DNA from: an uncultured Roseovarius sp.
GTDB taxonomy: Bacteria > Pseudomonadota > Alphaproteobacteria > Rhodobacterales > Rhodobacteraceae
Length of the DNA: 38,498 nucleotides
Direction of reading: 5' to 3'
Assembly: GCA_934501475.1 (NCBI GenBank)
Contig: CAKSUL010000016.1
Coordinates: 1-38,498, forward strand
Shown: positions 17,684-26,773 of the stretch, piece after piece
Numbering within the stretch: the stretch's first letter is position 1
Layout: every line of letters starts with the position of its first letter
Notes under the pieces: generated by a model
What the model saw: the letters and a program-made list of their open reading frames with translations, nothing else
Told to the model about the DNA's origin: nothing
Database searches by the model: none
Position numbers and translations under genes: made by a program

Positions 17684-17910
17684 ATCCCGCCCTTCCCTAT
17701 GCTGACATCCGCCGGATCATGACAGCGTATCCGCGCAGTTCCCAGAAAGAAACAGCCGCGCCCACGGCGCAGGTCATGAGAAAATTCATTCCCGACCAAA
17801 ATACTCGGATTGACATACCGCACTCTTTAAGTCAGGTTTACGTCACTCTAGCCACCCATCGTGACTCGCTCGTGCGGCGCAATCGGGAAGCCCGATCAGA
17901 ACTTCAATGA
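17684..17910. promoter_or_regulatory. Intergenic region upstream of the hemP unit
   Basis: TTGACA at 17810-17815 is a perfect -35 hexamer towards the hemP unit, but the bases 16-18 further on make a poor -10. A perfect hairpin ATCGGG-AAG-CCCGAT (17882-17896) ends 14 bases before the ATG at 17911 and could influence translation. I saw no clear Fur, RirA or Irr type iron box, although iron control would be expected for this locus. Confidence 0.25.
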
Positions 17911-18084
17911 ATGGGTATCAAGATGCGTGAACCGAACACTACCGCCCGTCCCCCCGTCGCCCCCGCGAATGATCTGCTGGAACTGTTCCTCAGCGTCCGT
18001 GACGCGGGCCTTCCGGCAAGTTTCGACCTTGAGGGCCTCATGGACCGACTGGAACAGCCCCGCACGCGGGATGGCAGGCCATGA
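17911..18084 (+). CDS. Small protein of unknown function upstream of hemP
   Basis: The 57-residue frame overlaps the hemP start by four bases (ATGA), which suggests translational coupling and is the main reason to accept it. The N-terminal third is Pro/Ala-rich and unstructured-looking. The rest is an amphipathic segment with DLLELFLSVRDAGLP and DLEGLMDRLEQP. There is no signal peptide, membrane span or cysteine. A weak SD leaves the start open: ATG at 17911 or, four codons later, at 17923. I do not recognise a family; it may be a small partner of HemP or a translated leader. Confidence 0.5.
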   Translation: MGIKMREPNTTARPPVAPANDLLELFLSVRDAGLPASFDLEGLMDRLEQPRTRDGRP

Positions 18085-18236
18085 CCAAGACAACCACACA
18101 CCCCCAGACCGAGACCACGCCGGTCTACAAGGCCACCGACCTCACGCAGGACGGTGATCAGGCGCGTATCCAACTGGCCGATCAAGTCTACACCCTGCGC
18201 ATCACCCGCGCGGGCAAGCTGATCCTGACGAAATAG
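18081..18236 (+). CDS. hemP: Hemin uptake protein HemP
   Basis: The 51-aa protein ends in the diagnostic HemP pattern: YTLRITRAGKLILTK follows a short polar N-terminal part. HemP proteins are small cytoplasmic proteins encoded with haem-uptake genes; in several proteobacteria HemP works as a regulator or activator of haem uptake genes. The start overlaps the preceding 57-aa gene. No TonB receptor or haem ABC transporter is in this window; the next genes are remnants of an IrpA/DUF1513 iron locus, so hemP may be the last intact member of what was an iron-acquisition cluster. Confidence 0.85.
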   Translation: MTKTTTHPQTETTPVYKATDLTQDGDQARIQLADQVYTLRITRAGKLILTK

Positions 18237-18290
18237 GCCCGCCGGGCCACGTCAAGAACGCTTTACCAACACGACAATGGACATATTCAA

Positions 18291-19088
18291 ATGAAATCAC
18301 GGACCACCGGAACCAGCCTGATCGCCCTGTCCCTGGGGTTGGGGTTGGGGCTGTGCAGCGGTGCGGCGGCGGAAGTATCGCGCGCGGATGTGCTGACCAT
18401 CTATGCCGATATCGCTGCCGCCAAATACGAGGACAGCGTGATTTCTGCGCAGCGCCTGCGCGACGCGGTGCAGGATCTGGTCGCATCCCCCTCGCCCGAA
18501 ACCCTGAACAACGCCCGCGCGGCATGGATCGCCGCGCGCGTTCCCTATCAGCAGACCGAGGTTTACCGCTTTGGCAACGCCATCGTCGACGACTGGGAAG
18601 GCAAGGTGAACGCCTGGCCGCTGGACGAGGGGCTGATCGACTATGTCGATGCGGCCTATGGCGGCGCCTCTGATGCAAACGAACTGGCCGCACTCAACGT
18701 CATCGCCAACCCGTCCTTTTCGTTGTCGGGCACGCAGATCGACGCCACCGACATCACCCCCGAATTGCTGTCTGAAACCCTGCATGAGGCCGACGGGATC
18801 GAGGCCAATGTCGCCACCGGCTATCACGCGAATGAAGACGCCGGCCTCTCGGCGATCCCGACCGGCATGGGGTCCCTGTCATATGGCGAGCAGGCGGGCG
18901 AGCGGATGCGCCTTGGCCTGATGCTTGAGCGCGGCAATTCCGGCAGTGAGGCGCTGATCATGGGCGGGGTTGACGGCCTGATCGGGCAGACCCGCTCGAT
19001 CGAGCGGGTGGTCACGGCGCTTGGCCTTGATGGGATCGCCTTTGAGGGGGCCGACAGCCTCAACAACCCGAACGCGGTTTTCCAGTAA
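18291..19088 (+). CDS. IrpA-type imelysin protein, internally deleted
   Basis: The 265-aa product has a signal peptide (to about residue 27) and the strongly conserved front half of IrpA-like imelysins (WIAARVPYQQTEVYRFGN, VNAWPLDEGLIDYVD, EANVATGYHA). Family members run to about 400-450 residues. After GYHA (residue 180, base 18830) the usual IEFLLWGQ block and about 70 residues are missing, and the frame resumes at the AGLSAI-TGMGSLSYGE block. A second gap follows LGLML (about 18918-18929): the HDPEEEHDCFSDNTH block is absent and the frame resumes at the C-terminal LERGN block. The end, NPNAVFQ, is the normal family terminus. The reading frame survives both gaps. Loss of conserved central blocks makes normal function doubtful. 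Alignment to the family was from memory. Confidence 0.75.
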   Translation: MKSRTTGTSLIALSLGLGLGLCSGAAAEVSRADVLTIYADIAAAKYEDSVISAQRLRDAVQDLVASPSPETLNNARAAWIAARVPYQQTEVYRFGNAIVDDWEGKVNAWPLDEGLIDYVDAAYGGASDANELAALNVIANPSFSLSGTQIDATDITPELLSETLHEADGIEANVATGYHANEDAGLSAIPTGMGSLSYGEQAGERMRLGLMLERGNSGSEALIMGGVDGLIGQTRSIERVVTALGLDGIAFEGADSLNNPNAVFQ

Positions 19089-19996
19089 TCCGCGCCCCGG
19101 CTGGGCGGCCACGCCGCCGCCGCCCATCCGCAGCGCCCGCTGGCCGTGGCCTTTGCGCGCCGACCGGGGCGGTTCACCATCGTGCTGGACTGTGTGCAGG
19201 GCGCGCAACTGGCGCGGCTTGAGGCACCGGAGGCGCGGCATTTTTACGGCCATGGCTGTTTTTCGGCAGATGGCGCGCTGCTGTTCACCACCGAAAACGA
19301 TTACGACGGCAGGCGCGGGATGATCGGCGTCTGGGACGGTGCTGACGGGTTTCGCCGCCTGGGCGAGTTCCCGTCCGGCGGCGTCGGCCCGCATGACATC
19401 CGCCGGATGCCGAATGGCGGGCTGGTGGTGGCCAATGGCGGCATCGAAACCCATCCCGACACCGGCCGGACCAGGCTGAACCTGCCGATGATGCGGCCAA
19501 ACCTGAGCTATCTCAGCGAACAGGGCACGATCCTGGAACAGGTCGAACCGCCCCGGGATCTCAGCGCCAACTCGATCCGGCATCTTGCGGCTCGAATGAC
19601 GGGCTGGTCGCCGCCGCCTGTCAATGGCAGGGGCCGGGGCATGTGCATCCGCCCCTTCTGGCGCTGCATCGGCGCGGCCAGCCCCTTGCACTGCTGAGCG
19701 CCCCGCCTGAGCAGAACCGCCGGATGCAAGGCTATGCCGGAAGTATCGCGCTTGCCCCGCGCGCGGATCATGTCGCCATCACCTCACCGCGCGGCGGGAT
19801 TGCGCAGGTGTTCGACATCAATGCCAGGACCCTGATCGCCAGCCATGAACATCCCGATATCTGCGGGATCGGCGCCACCGATCGCGGTTTCGTCTTTACC
19901 ACCGGCACCGGCGACGTGGGTCTGATACCCGGCACCGATGGTGCAGCGGTGCGCCGGCACGATCTGGCCTTCGACAATCATCTGGTCGCGCTCTGA
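19089..19996 (+). pseudogene. DUF1513 gene, 5'-truncated and frameshifted
   Basis: Right after the irpA stop (19086-19088), in the same phase, comes coding sequence that matches the interior of DUF1513 proteins (GHAAAAHPQRP, FYGHG-FSADG, TTENDY, VVANGGIETHPDTGR, LNLPMMRPNLSY). The normal start and signal peptide are absent. The frame runs to about 19595, where it should continue DGLVAAACQWQG but does so only one base out of phase. The rest (QGYAGSIAL, ITSPRGG, ending FDNHLVAL) continues to a TGA at 19994-19996. A one-base loss near 19587-19598 explains this. A protein could begin at GTG 19146 and would stop at 19695-19697. DUF1513 proteins normally sit at the end of IrpA/di-haem oxidase/imelysin clusters. 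No slippery heptamer is seen at the break. Confidence 0.75.
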
Positions 19997-20179
19997 TCCG
20001 CTCTGCGATTCCCTCTGCCGCACGCCGATCCAGCATGGAACCTGAGCGCCCGTCGCGCGTTGATGGGCGCAACCTTTTCAATCGGAGGCCCCGGATATCC
20101 CTTGCCCAAGCCGATTTTCGCCGACCGTTCCGCCACGCCACGGGGCCGCGCAGCATGACGCTGGCACTGCGCATACCTG

Positions 20180-20195
20180 TGGCATAATACTTGCG
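20180..20195 (+). promoter_or_regulatory. Promoter-like element upstream of tamA
   Basis: TGGCATAATACTTGCG has the GG-N10-GC spacing and both core boxes (TGGCA, TTGC) of a sigma-54 promoter. The same bases also read as an extended -10 sigma-70 promoter (TG, one base, CATAAT at 20183-20188), with no good -35. It lies 37 bases before the tamA GTG at 20233. Which sigma factor uses it cannot be decided by sight. Apart from this element, the gap from 19997 to 20232 shows nothing recognisable. Confidence 0.4.
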
Positions 20196-20232
20196 ATGCT
20201 GTTAGAGCGTCGGGGACAGCGGGGGTATCGGT

Positions 20233-22053
20233 GTGCGTAAATTTTCGGGGTTTGCAGATCTGCGAAAGCTGGCCTTTTCGGCCGGTCTTGTGATCTTTGC
20301 CACCCCGCTTCTTGCGCTTGAAACCGTGCAGTTCGATGTGGCCGGGGGAAATGAGGCGCTGCGCGAAGATCTGGTCGCGGCCTCCCTTGTTCAAAGCGCC
20401 AAGACCGACGGGCGCACCGATCCGCGCGACGTCATGGCCGTGGCCAATGCGGATTACGCACAGCTTTTGGGTGTGCTCTACAAATTCGGCTATTATGGCG
20501 GGCGCATCAGCATTCTGGTGGACGGGCGCGAGGCGGGATTGATCTCGCCCTTTCAGGAGCCGACCCGCATCGACAACATCGTGATCCGCGTCGACCCCGG
20601 CGCGCCGTTCCGCTTTGGCGCGGTTGCCCTCAGACCGCTTGCACCAGGCAGCACGCCAACACCCGGCTTTGCCACAGGTCACCCCGCCGCCGCACGTCTG
20701 GTCGGCAAGGCCACCCGCGCCGGAATCGACGGCTGGCGCGATGTGGGCCACGCCAAGGCGCAGATTGCCGATCAGTCCATCGTCGCCGATCACCGCACGC
20801 ATGAACTGGATGTCGACATTCGGCTGGACCCCGGTCCGCGGCTTCGGTTTGGCAACCTGCGCCAGACCACCGACAGCGCCGTGCGCCCCGGCCGCCTGCG
20901 CCAGATCGCCGGCCTGCCCACGGGCGAGGTATTTTCCCCCGATGAGTTGGAGACCGCCGAAAAGCGCCTGCGCCGCACCGGCGCGTTCCGCTCGGTCACC
21001 CTGAGCGAGGCCGAGACCATCCGGGATGGTGACGTTCTGGATATCGACATGGCGGTCACGGACGAAAAGCCGCGCCGTTTCGGCTTCGGCGCCGAGATGT
21101 CGACCAATGAAGGTCTGAAACTGTCGGGTTTCTGGTTGCATCGCAACCTGTTCAAGGGGGCCGAAAGGCTGCGGGTGGACGCCGAGATCGCCGGTCTGGG
21201 CAGTCAATCGGGCGGGCGTCATGGCGGCGTCGATTATCTGCTGGGTGCGCGTCTGGACCGCCCGGCCACGTTCGGGCCGGACACGACATTCTATGCCCTG
21301 GGCCGGGCCGAGCGTCTGGATGAGCCGAATTACATGTCGGATCAGGCGGTTCTTGAGTTCGGCCTGACGCGGATCATCTCGGACAAGCTGAGCGTCGAGG
21401 GCGGGATCGGCCTGCGCTATTCACGCGAGATCACGGCAACCACCGCCAACACATTCACTCATCTGGTCCTGCCCTTCAAGGCGACATGGGACACCCGCGA
21501 TGTGGCGCTGGACCCGACAGACGGCTTTTACCTAAATGGCGAGCTGACACCCTTCATCGACCTTGACGGCAGCGCGACGGGCGCGCGGATCTTCTTTGAC
21601 GAAAGATCCTATCACGCGCTGGATCAGTCCAACAAATTCATCTTTGCCCAACGCCTGCAATTCGGCAGCGTCGTCGGCTCGAAACTGACCAACACGCCGC
21701 AGGATTTCCTGTTTTATTCGGGCGGCGGCGGCACCGTGCGCGGGCAGCCCTATCAATCGCTGGGCGTCGCGCAGCCGGGCAACACGCTGATCGGCGGGCG
21801 CAGTTTCCTGTCCGCCTCGGCCGAAATCCGCGCCGCCATGACCGACAAGATCGGTCTGGTCGCGTTCATGGATGCCGGCTTTGTCGGGCCCGACAGCCTG
21901 TCACAATCGGGTGGCAACTGGCATAGCGGGGCCGGTCTGGGCGTGCGCTATGAGACCGGCATCGGCCCGGTGCGCCTTGACGTGGCGGCCCCGGTCAGCG
22001 GCAGCACTGGCGACGGCGTGCAGTTCTATGTCGGCATCGGGCAGGCCTTTTGA
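20233..22053 (+). CDS. tamA: Translocation and assembly module subunit TamA (Omp85 family)
   Basis: The 606-aa outer-membrane protein has a signal peptide (cleavage near LLALE, residue 33), POTRA-type domains (about residues 35-260) and a C-terminal beta-barrel. Barrel marks include VRGQPYQSLG (the VRG motif of lid loop 6), the GLVAFMDAGF strand and a terminal Phe. With TamB it forms an envelope-spanning system for outer-membrane protein or lipid transport. The start is GTG at 20233 with a GGGGGT stretch upstream. Its stop overlaps the tamB start as TGATG, so the pair is translationally coupled. Confidence 0.92.
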   Translation: MRKFSGFADLRKLAFSAGLVIFATPLLALETVQFDVAGGNEALREDLVAASLVQSAKTDGRTDPRDVMAVANADYAQLLGVLYKFGYYGGRISILVDGREAGLISPFQEPTRIDNIVIRVDPGAPFRFGAVALRPLAPGSTPTPGFATGHPAAARLVGKATRAGIDGWRDVGHAKAQIADQSIVADHRTHELDVDIRLDPGPRLRFGNLRQTTDSAVRPGRLRQIAGLPTGEVFSPDELETAEKRLRRTGAFRSVTLSEAETIRDGDVLDIDMAVTDEKPRRFGFGAEMSTNEGLKLSGFWLHRNLFKGAERLRVDAEIAGLGSQSGGRHGGVDYLLGARLDRPATFGPDTTFYALGRAERLDEPNYMSDQAVLEFGLTRIISDKLSVEGGIGLRYSREITATTANTFTHLVLPFKATWDTRDVALDPTDGFYLNGELTPFIDLDGSATGARIFFDERSYHALDQSNKFIFAQRLQFGSVVGSKLTNTPQDFLFYSGGGGTVRGQPYQSLGVAQPGNTLIGGRSFLSASAEIRAAMTDKIGLVAFMDAGFVGPDSLSQSGGNWHSGAGLGVRYETGIGPVRLDVAAPVSGSTGDGVQFYVGIGQAF

Positions 22054-25000
22054 TGCGTCTCATGCGCCATATCCTGCTGCTGGCCGCGCTGACCCTGCTC
22101 GGCGCCGCCCCCGCCCTTGCGCAATCCGGTGAGACCACCGAGGAAAGGGATGATCGCGGCATTCTTCAGGCGTTTCTTGAGGACAACCTGTCGGATGCGG
22201 GGCGGCAGGTGCGCATCACCGGCTTTGCCGGGGCGCTCAGTTCGACCGCGACGCTGGATGAGTTGACCATCGCCGATGACACCGGGGTCTGGATCACCCT
22301 GCGCGATGTCACGCTCAGCTGGACGCGCACCGCCCTCCTGGCCGGGCGGCTGGAGGTCGATGAACTGAGCGCGGGTGAAATCATCCTGGCCCGCCTGCCC
22401 GAGTCCGGTGACAGCCTGCCCAGCCCCGAGGCCACGCCCTTTGCCCTGCCCGAATTGCCGGTTTCCGTGGCGATTGACCAGATCGAGGCCAAGAAGGTCA
22501 CGCTGGGCAAGGCGGTGATCGGGCAGGAGGTCAAGCTGTCGCTGACCGGCGCGCTGCAACTGGCCGGCGGCAATGGCGAGGGCACGCTCGAGGTGATGCG
22601 CCTTGACCGCAAGCGCGATGCGCTGTCCCTGACCGGCAGCTACTCCAACACCAGCCGCGTGCTGGATGTGGACATCGCCCTGCATGAGGCGCGCGATGGG
22701 TTGGTCTCATCCCTGCTGAACCTGCCGGGCACGCCGTCGATTGCGCTGATCATCAAGGGTAACGCCCCGATCAGCGATTATGTCGCCAAGGTCCAGCTGG
22801 AAACCGACGGCGCGCCGCGTCTGGGCGGGGAAATCTCCGTGCAGTCGGCCATGCCCGAACAGCAACCGGCGCCGGAAGGCACCGATGAGACCGGCGCGAA
22901 GCCCGTCACCGGGCTGGTGCGGTTTTCGGCTGACATCAGCGGCGACATGGCCCCGGTCTTTGCGCCGGAATATCGCGATTTCTTTGGCTCTGAGATCGCC
23001 CTGACCCTGCGGGGCGCGCGGCTGGATGACGGGGCGTTCCGGATCGAGACGCTGGATGTGCAGGCCGCCGCGCTTTCGTTGCAGGGCGCGCTGGACCTTG
23101 GCCCGGACAATTGGCCCCGGCATTTCACCCTGCAGGGGCAGATCGCCGCCGCCGATGGCACGCCGGTCCTGTTGCCGATGACCGGGCCCCCCACCCGCCT
23201 GCGCCGCGCCGATGTGACGCTGGACTATGACCAGTCCGCCGGGGATGGCTGGCAGGCCGGGATCAGCGTCGAGGAGTTTGAAAGCGATGTGCTGACGCTG
23301 GCATCCGGGCAATTCAACGGGCGCGGCACGATCCGCCACGGCGAGGCCGGCGACGATGCTGATGGCGGCGCGAAAGGCGGGATCGACGGCACGATGACGC
23401 TGGATCTGCGCGGGCTGGCCCCGTCCGATCCGGCACTGGCGCGCGCCACCGGCCCGGACCTGCGCGGCAAGATGAATTTCGCCTGGGTCGACGACGCGCC
23501 GCTGGAATTGTCGGACATCACGCTGAGTGGCGCGGATTACGCATTGGCCGGCGCGCTGACCCTGTCGGGGCTGCGCAGCGTGATGGACCCGCGCGTGCAG
23601 GGCCAGATCACGCTTGAGGCGGCGGATCTGTCGCGCTTTGATCAATTGGCCGCCACATCGCTGAGCGGGGCCGCGCAACTGGCCATCAGCGGCATAATCA
23701 CCCCGCTCGATGGCATGTTCCGCACCGAGATCACCGGCAAGGCGCGGGATCTGGGGCTGGGCATTGCGCAGATTGACCCGCTGCTGGCCGGTGAGACCGA
23801 TCTGACGCTGAGCGGCGCACGCGACACGACCGGAACCCGGATCGAGCGGCTGGAAATCACCTCGCCGACCACCACGGTCACCGGCAATGGCACATGGAAA
23901 ACCGATGCCAGCACCGCCAATGTGACGCTGAGCGTCCGTGATGCCGCTGTTGCCGTGCCCGGCCTGTCCGGCCCGCTGGATCTGACGCTCAGCGCCCGCC
24001 AGATCGGCCCGCTCTGGACGCTGCAAGGCCGGGGCACCGCCCCCGGCGGCGCGCGGGTCAACGCCGACGGGATGATCACGCTCGAGGACACCCGCCCGCC
24101 GCGCATCAGCGGCAAGCTGGACGCCAGCGCGGACGACCTGACGCCTTATTCAAACCTCGCCGGGCGCGCGTTGCGCGGCGGTGGCGCGTTGTCGCTTGAG
24201 GGGGCGGCGGATCTGGGCGACGGCAGCTTTGACACGGTGGTCGATCTGCGCGGGCATGATCTGTCCATCGACATGGCCGAGGTCGACCCGCTCCTGCGCG
24301 GGCAGATCACCGCGCGCAGCAAGCTGGCGCGCGACAGTGCCGGGCGCATCACCTTTGCCGACCTGTCGCTGGGCACAGCGCAGATGCGCGCCACCGGCGC
24401 GGGCAACGTGCTGCTGGATGGCACGACAGCGCGCGACGCCACGCTCAGCCTGTCGCTGGACGCCGACAGCATCGCCGCCCTGTCGGCGCTGGCCGGACGC
24501 GATCTGCGCGGGGCATTGCAGCTTGAGGTGACAGGCAGCGGCGACCTTGCGCAAGGCAGCTTTGACGGGACGCTGGATGCCACCGGGCGCGATCTGGGCG
24601 TCGGGATCGAGATGGCCGATACGGCCCTGCGCGGAACCAGCCGCGCCGAGATCAGCGCCATGCGCGACGCCGACGGCCTGCTGCGCATCCGCGATGCCCG
24701 GCTCAGCACGCCCGAACTGACCGCCACCGCCAAGGCGGATCTGCGCGACGATGGCGGCGCCAGCTCCGAGTTCAGCGCGACGCTGCGCGATGTCGGCCTG
24801 TTCGCCGAAGGCTTCAGCGGCCCCGCCAGCGTGACCGGCACCGCCGAAAGCAGCGGCAGTGACTGGATCGTGGACGCCGCCGTCACCGGCACTGGCGGCA
24901 CCCGCGCGCAGGTTGCCGGGCGCATCGCGCCGGATGTCACGCTGGACCTGAGCGTGACGGGCGTGGCCCCTCTGGCGCTGGCCAACAGGTTCATTTCGCC

Positions 25001-26228
25001 GCGCAGCCTGTCGGGTGTGGCGCAATTCGCGTTGCAGGTGAACGGGCCGCCGGCGCTATCGTCGGTGTCGGGGCAGATCAGCACGCAGGACGCCTACCTG
25101 GCGCTTCCGGTGCTGAAACTGGCACTGAACCAGATCACCGCCAGCCTCAGGCTGGACGCGGGGCGCGGCGTGATAGAGGCGGCATCGGCCGTGTCCACGG
25201 GCGGGCGGATGACGGCGCAGGGCACCATTGTTACCACCCCGCCATTCGAGACCGATCTCAGGATCGTTCTTGATCAGGTCGCCATCACCGATCCGGGGCT
25301 GTTCACCACCACGCTGCAAGGGCAGATCACGCTGATCGGCCCCGCCACCGGGGGCGCGAAGATCGCCGGCGCACTGGATCTGGGCGAGGTCGAACTGCGC
25401 GTGCCCGACGGGCAGGGCGCGGGCATTGCCGAACTGCCGGGCCTGCGCCACATCAATGACAGCGCCGAGGTGCGCCAGACCCGCCTGCTGGCCGGGTTGA
25501 ACGGTGACGAGGACCCGAACGGGAATGTCCCGGATTATCCGCTCGACCTGTTGTTGCGCGCCCCCTCGCGGATCTTTGTGCGCGGGCGCGGGCTGGACGC
25601 GGAAATGGGCGGGCGTCTGAGGCTTCAGGGCAGCACGAACGCCATCATTCCGCAGGGGCAGTTTGACCTGATCCGCGGGCGGCTGGACATTCTGGGCAAG
25701 CGCCTGAACCTGACCGAAGGCTATCTGCGCCTGCAAGGCAGCTTCGATCCCTTCCTGCATCTGGTGGCGCGCACGCAATCGGGTGATGTCGAGGTGATCA
25801 TCGGCATCGACGGCCTCGCGTCGGAACCTGAAATCAGCTTTACCTCGGTGCCCGATCTGCCCGAGGACGAAGTGATCTCACATCTGCTGTTCGGGCGTGA
25901 CCTGTCCCGGATTTCGCCGTTTCAGGCGGTGCAACTGGCCGGGGCCGTGGCCACATTGGCCGGCAAGGGCGGCGCGGGAATCATCAGCAGCATCCGGGGC
26001 GGTTTTGATCTGGATGATCTGGACGTGACCACCAACGCCGAAGGCGCGACCGAGGCCCGCGTGGGCAAATACCTGTCCGACAACCTCTATTCCGAGATCG
26101 AAGTCGATTCCACCGGCCAAAGCCAGATCAACCTCAATCTGGAGCTCAGCCCCTCGGTCAAGGCGCGCGGCAGTTTCGGATCGGACAACACGACCGGGCT
26201 GGGCGTGTTCTTTGAAAAGGACTACTGA
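22053..26228 (+). CDS. tamB: Translocation and assembly module protein TamB (DUF490)
   Basis: The 1391-aa protein has an N-terminal signal anchor (about residues 3-23). A very long repetitive beta-strand region follows, with recurring ITG-ARDLG, DLTLSGARD and GRDL-GALQL type units spaced 80-130 residues apart, as expected for the AsmA/TamB bridge-like groove. The C-terminal DUF490/TamB domain ends in a Phe-rich strand (LGVFFEKDY). It spans the periplasm and works with TamA, moving lipids or aiding barrel assembly. ATG at 22053 shares a base with the tamA stop; a TTG one codon earlier is less likely. It converges on the last gene of the nar operon with 17 bases between. Confidence 0.93.
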   Translation: MRLMRHILLLAALTLLGAAPALAQSGETTEERDDRGILQAFLEDNLSDAGRQVRITGFAGALSSTATLDELTIADDTGVWITLRDVTLSWTRTALLAGRLEVDELSAGEIILARLPESGDSLPSPEATPFALPELPVSVAIDQIEAKKVTLGKAVIGQEVKLSLTGALQLAGGNGEGTLEVMRLDRKRDALSLTGSYSNTSRVLDVDIALHEARDGLVSSLLNLPGTPSIALIIKGNAPISDYVAKVQLETDGAPRLGGEISVQSAMPEQQPAPEGTDETGAKPVTGLVRFSADISGDMAPVFAPEYRDFFGSEIALTLRGARLDDGAFRIETLDVQAAALSLQGALDLGPDNWPRHFTLQGQIAAADGTPVLLPMTGPPTRLRRADVTLDYDQSAGDGWQAGISVEEFESDVLTLASGQFNGRGTIRHGEAGDDADGGAKGGIDGTMTLDLRGLAPSDPALARATGPDLRGKMNFAWVDDAPLELSDITLSGADYALAGALTLSGLRSVMDPRVQGQITLEAADLSRFDQLAATSLSGAAQLAISGIITPLDGMFRTEITGKARDLGLGIAQIDPLLAGETDLTLSGARDTTGTRIERLEITSPTTTVTGNGTWKTDASTANVTLSVRDAAVAVPGLSGPLDLTLSARQIGPLWTLQGRGTAPGGARVNADGMITLEDTRPPRISGKLDASADDLTPYSNLAGRALRGGGALSLEGAADLGDGSFDTVVDLRGHDLSIDMAEVDPLLRGQITARSKLARDSAGRITFADLSLGTAQMRATGAGNVLLDGTTARDATLSLSLDADSIAALSALAGRDLRGALQLEVTGSGDLAQGSFDGTLDATGRDLGVGIEMADTALRGTSRAEISAMRDADGLLRIRDARLSTPELTATAKADLRDDGGASSEFSATLRDVGLFAEGFSGPASVTGTAESSGSDWIVDAAVTGTGGTRAQVAGRIAPDVTLDLSVTGVAPLALANRFISPRSLSGVAQFALQVNGPPALSSVSGQISTQDAYLALPVLKLALNQITASLRLDAGRGVIEAASAVSTGGRMTAQGTIVTTPPFETDLRIVLDQVAITDPGLFTTTLQGQITLIGPATGGAKIAGALDLGEVELRVPDGQGAGIAELPGLRHINDSAEVRQTRLLAGLNGDEDPNGNVPDYPLDLLLRAPSRIFVRGRGLDAEMGGRLRLQGSTNAIIPQGQFDLIRGRLDILGKRLNLTEGYLRLQGSFDPFLHLVARTQSGDVEVIIGIDGLASEPEISFTSVPDLPEDEVISHLLFGRDLSRISPFQAVQLAGAVATLAGKGGAGIISSIRGGFDLDDLDVTTNAEGATEARVGKYLSDNLYSEIEVDSTGQSQINLNLELSPSVKARGSFGSDNTTGLGVFFEKDY

Positions 26229-26245
26229 GCGCGCACTTGCCGATC

Positions 26246-26761
26246 TCAGACCGCGACCGGCATGTTCACATGGGTCCGCACCCAGTTCAGCAATGCGTCG
26301 GTTTCAGGGGGCAGTTTTTCGGCAATGCCGCCGGTGAATGCCTCGAACGCGGGCACGTTCAGCGCGTTCAGACCGACCAGCACCGGAATGCCCTGCGCGA
26401 CCGCCTCGCCGATGACCCCGCGAAAGCCGCGCCCTTCGGCCTCGTGCTTGCCGAACTTGTTGATGATCAACAGATCGGCCCCGCGTTCAAGCGCCCGCAT
26501 GGCATGTCCGACCGCCGTTTCCAGCGCCTCGGGGTGCAGACGGCAGCCGCGCGCGTGCCGGCCCAGATCCTGCGAGATCCGCAGGGTGGGGCCATCCGGC
26601 AGCACCCGCACATCCATGTCGCAACGCCCGGTATCGGCGCGATCGGTATTCACCTGAACCGTGCCGCACAGGCGCAGACCCTCGCCGCGCAACTTGTGCG
26701 CCAGCGTCGCAAGGATCAGATCTGTATCACCGCGTCCCGGTGCGATCGTGCAGGCAATCAT
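26246..26761 (-). CDS. DUF2478 protein, distal gene of the nar operon
   Basis: The 171-aa cytoplasmic protein matches DUF2478, whose mark is the IINKFGKHEAEGRG-like stretch (about residues 97-111), together with QD-GRHARGCRL. The family resembles P-loop nucleotide-binding folds and is often encoded beside molybdenum or anaerobic respiration genes; its role is unknown. A start at 26761 is supported by AAAGGGG upstream. The 71-aa gene before it ends only 12 bases from this start, and both run in the nar direction, so it is probably the last gene of the nar transcript. A part in handling molybdate or cofactor for NarG is an inference from context. Confidence 0.75.
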   Translation of the reverse strand: MIACTIAPGRGDTDLILATLAHKLRGEGLRLCGTVQVNTDRADTGRCDMDVRVLPDGPTLRISQDLGRHARGCRLHPEALETAVGHAMRALERGADLLIINKFGKHEAEGRGFRGVIGEAVAQGIPVLVGLNALNVPAFEAFTGGIAEKLPPETDALLNWVRTHVNMPVAV

Positions 26762-26773
26762 GATATGCCCCTT

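Noticed and set aside
17810..17841. A complete sigma-70 promoter for the hemP unit
   Set aside because: The -35 (TTGACA) is perfect, but none of the hexamers 16-18 bases downstream is a credible -10.
19587..19600. Programmed ribosomal frameshift in the DUF1513 gene
   Set aside because: No slippery heptamer or downstream structure is visible, and the gene also lacks its 5' end, so a one-base loss in a decaying gene is simpler.
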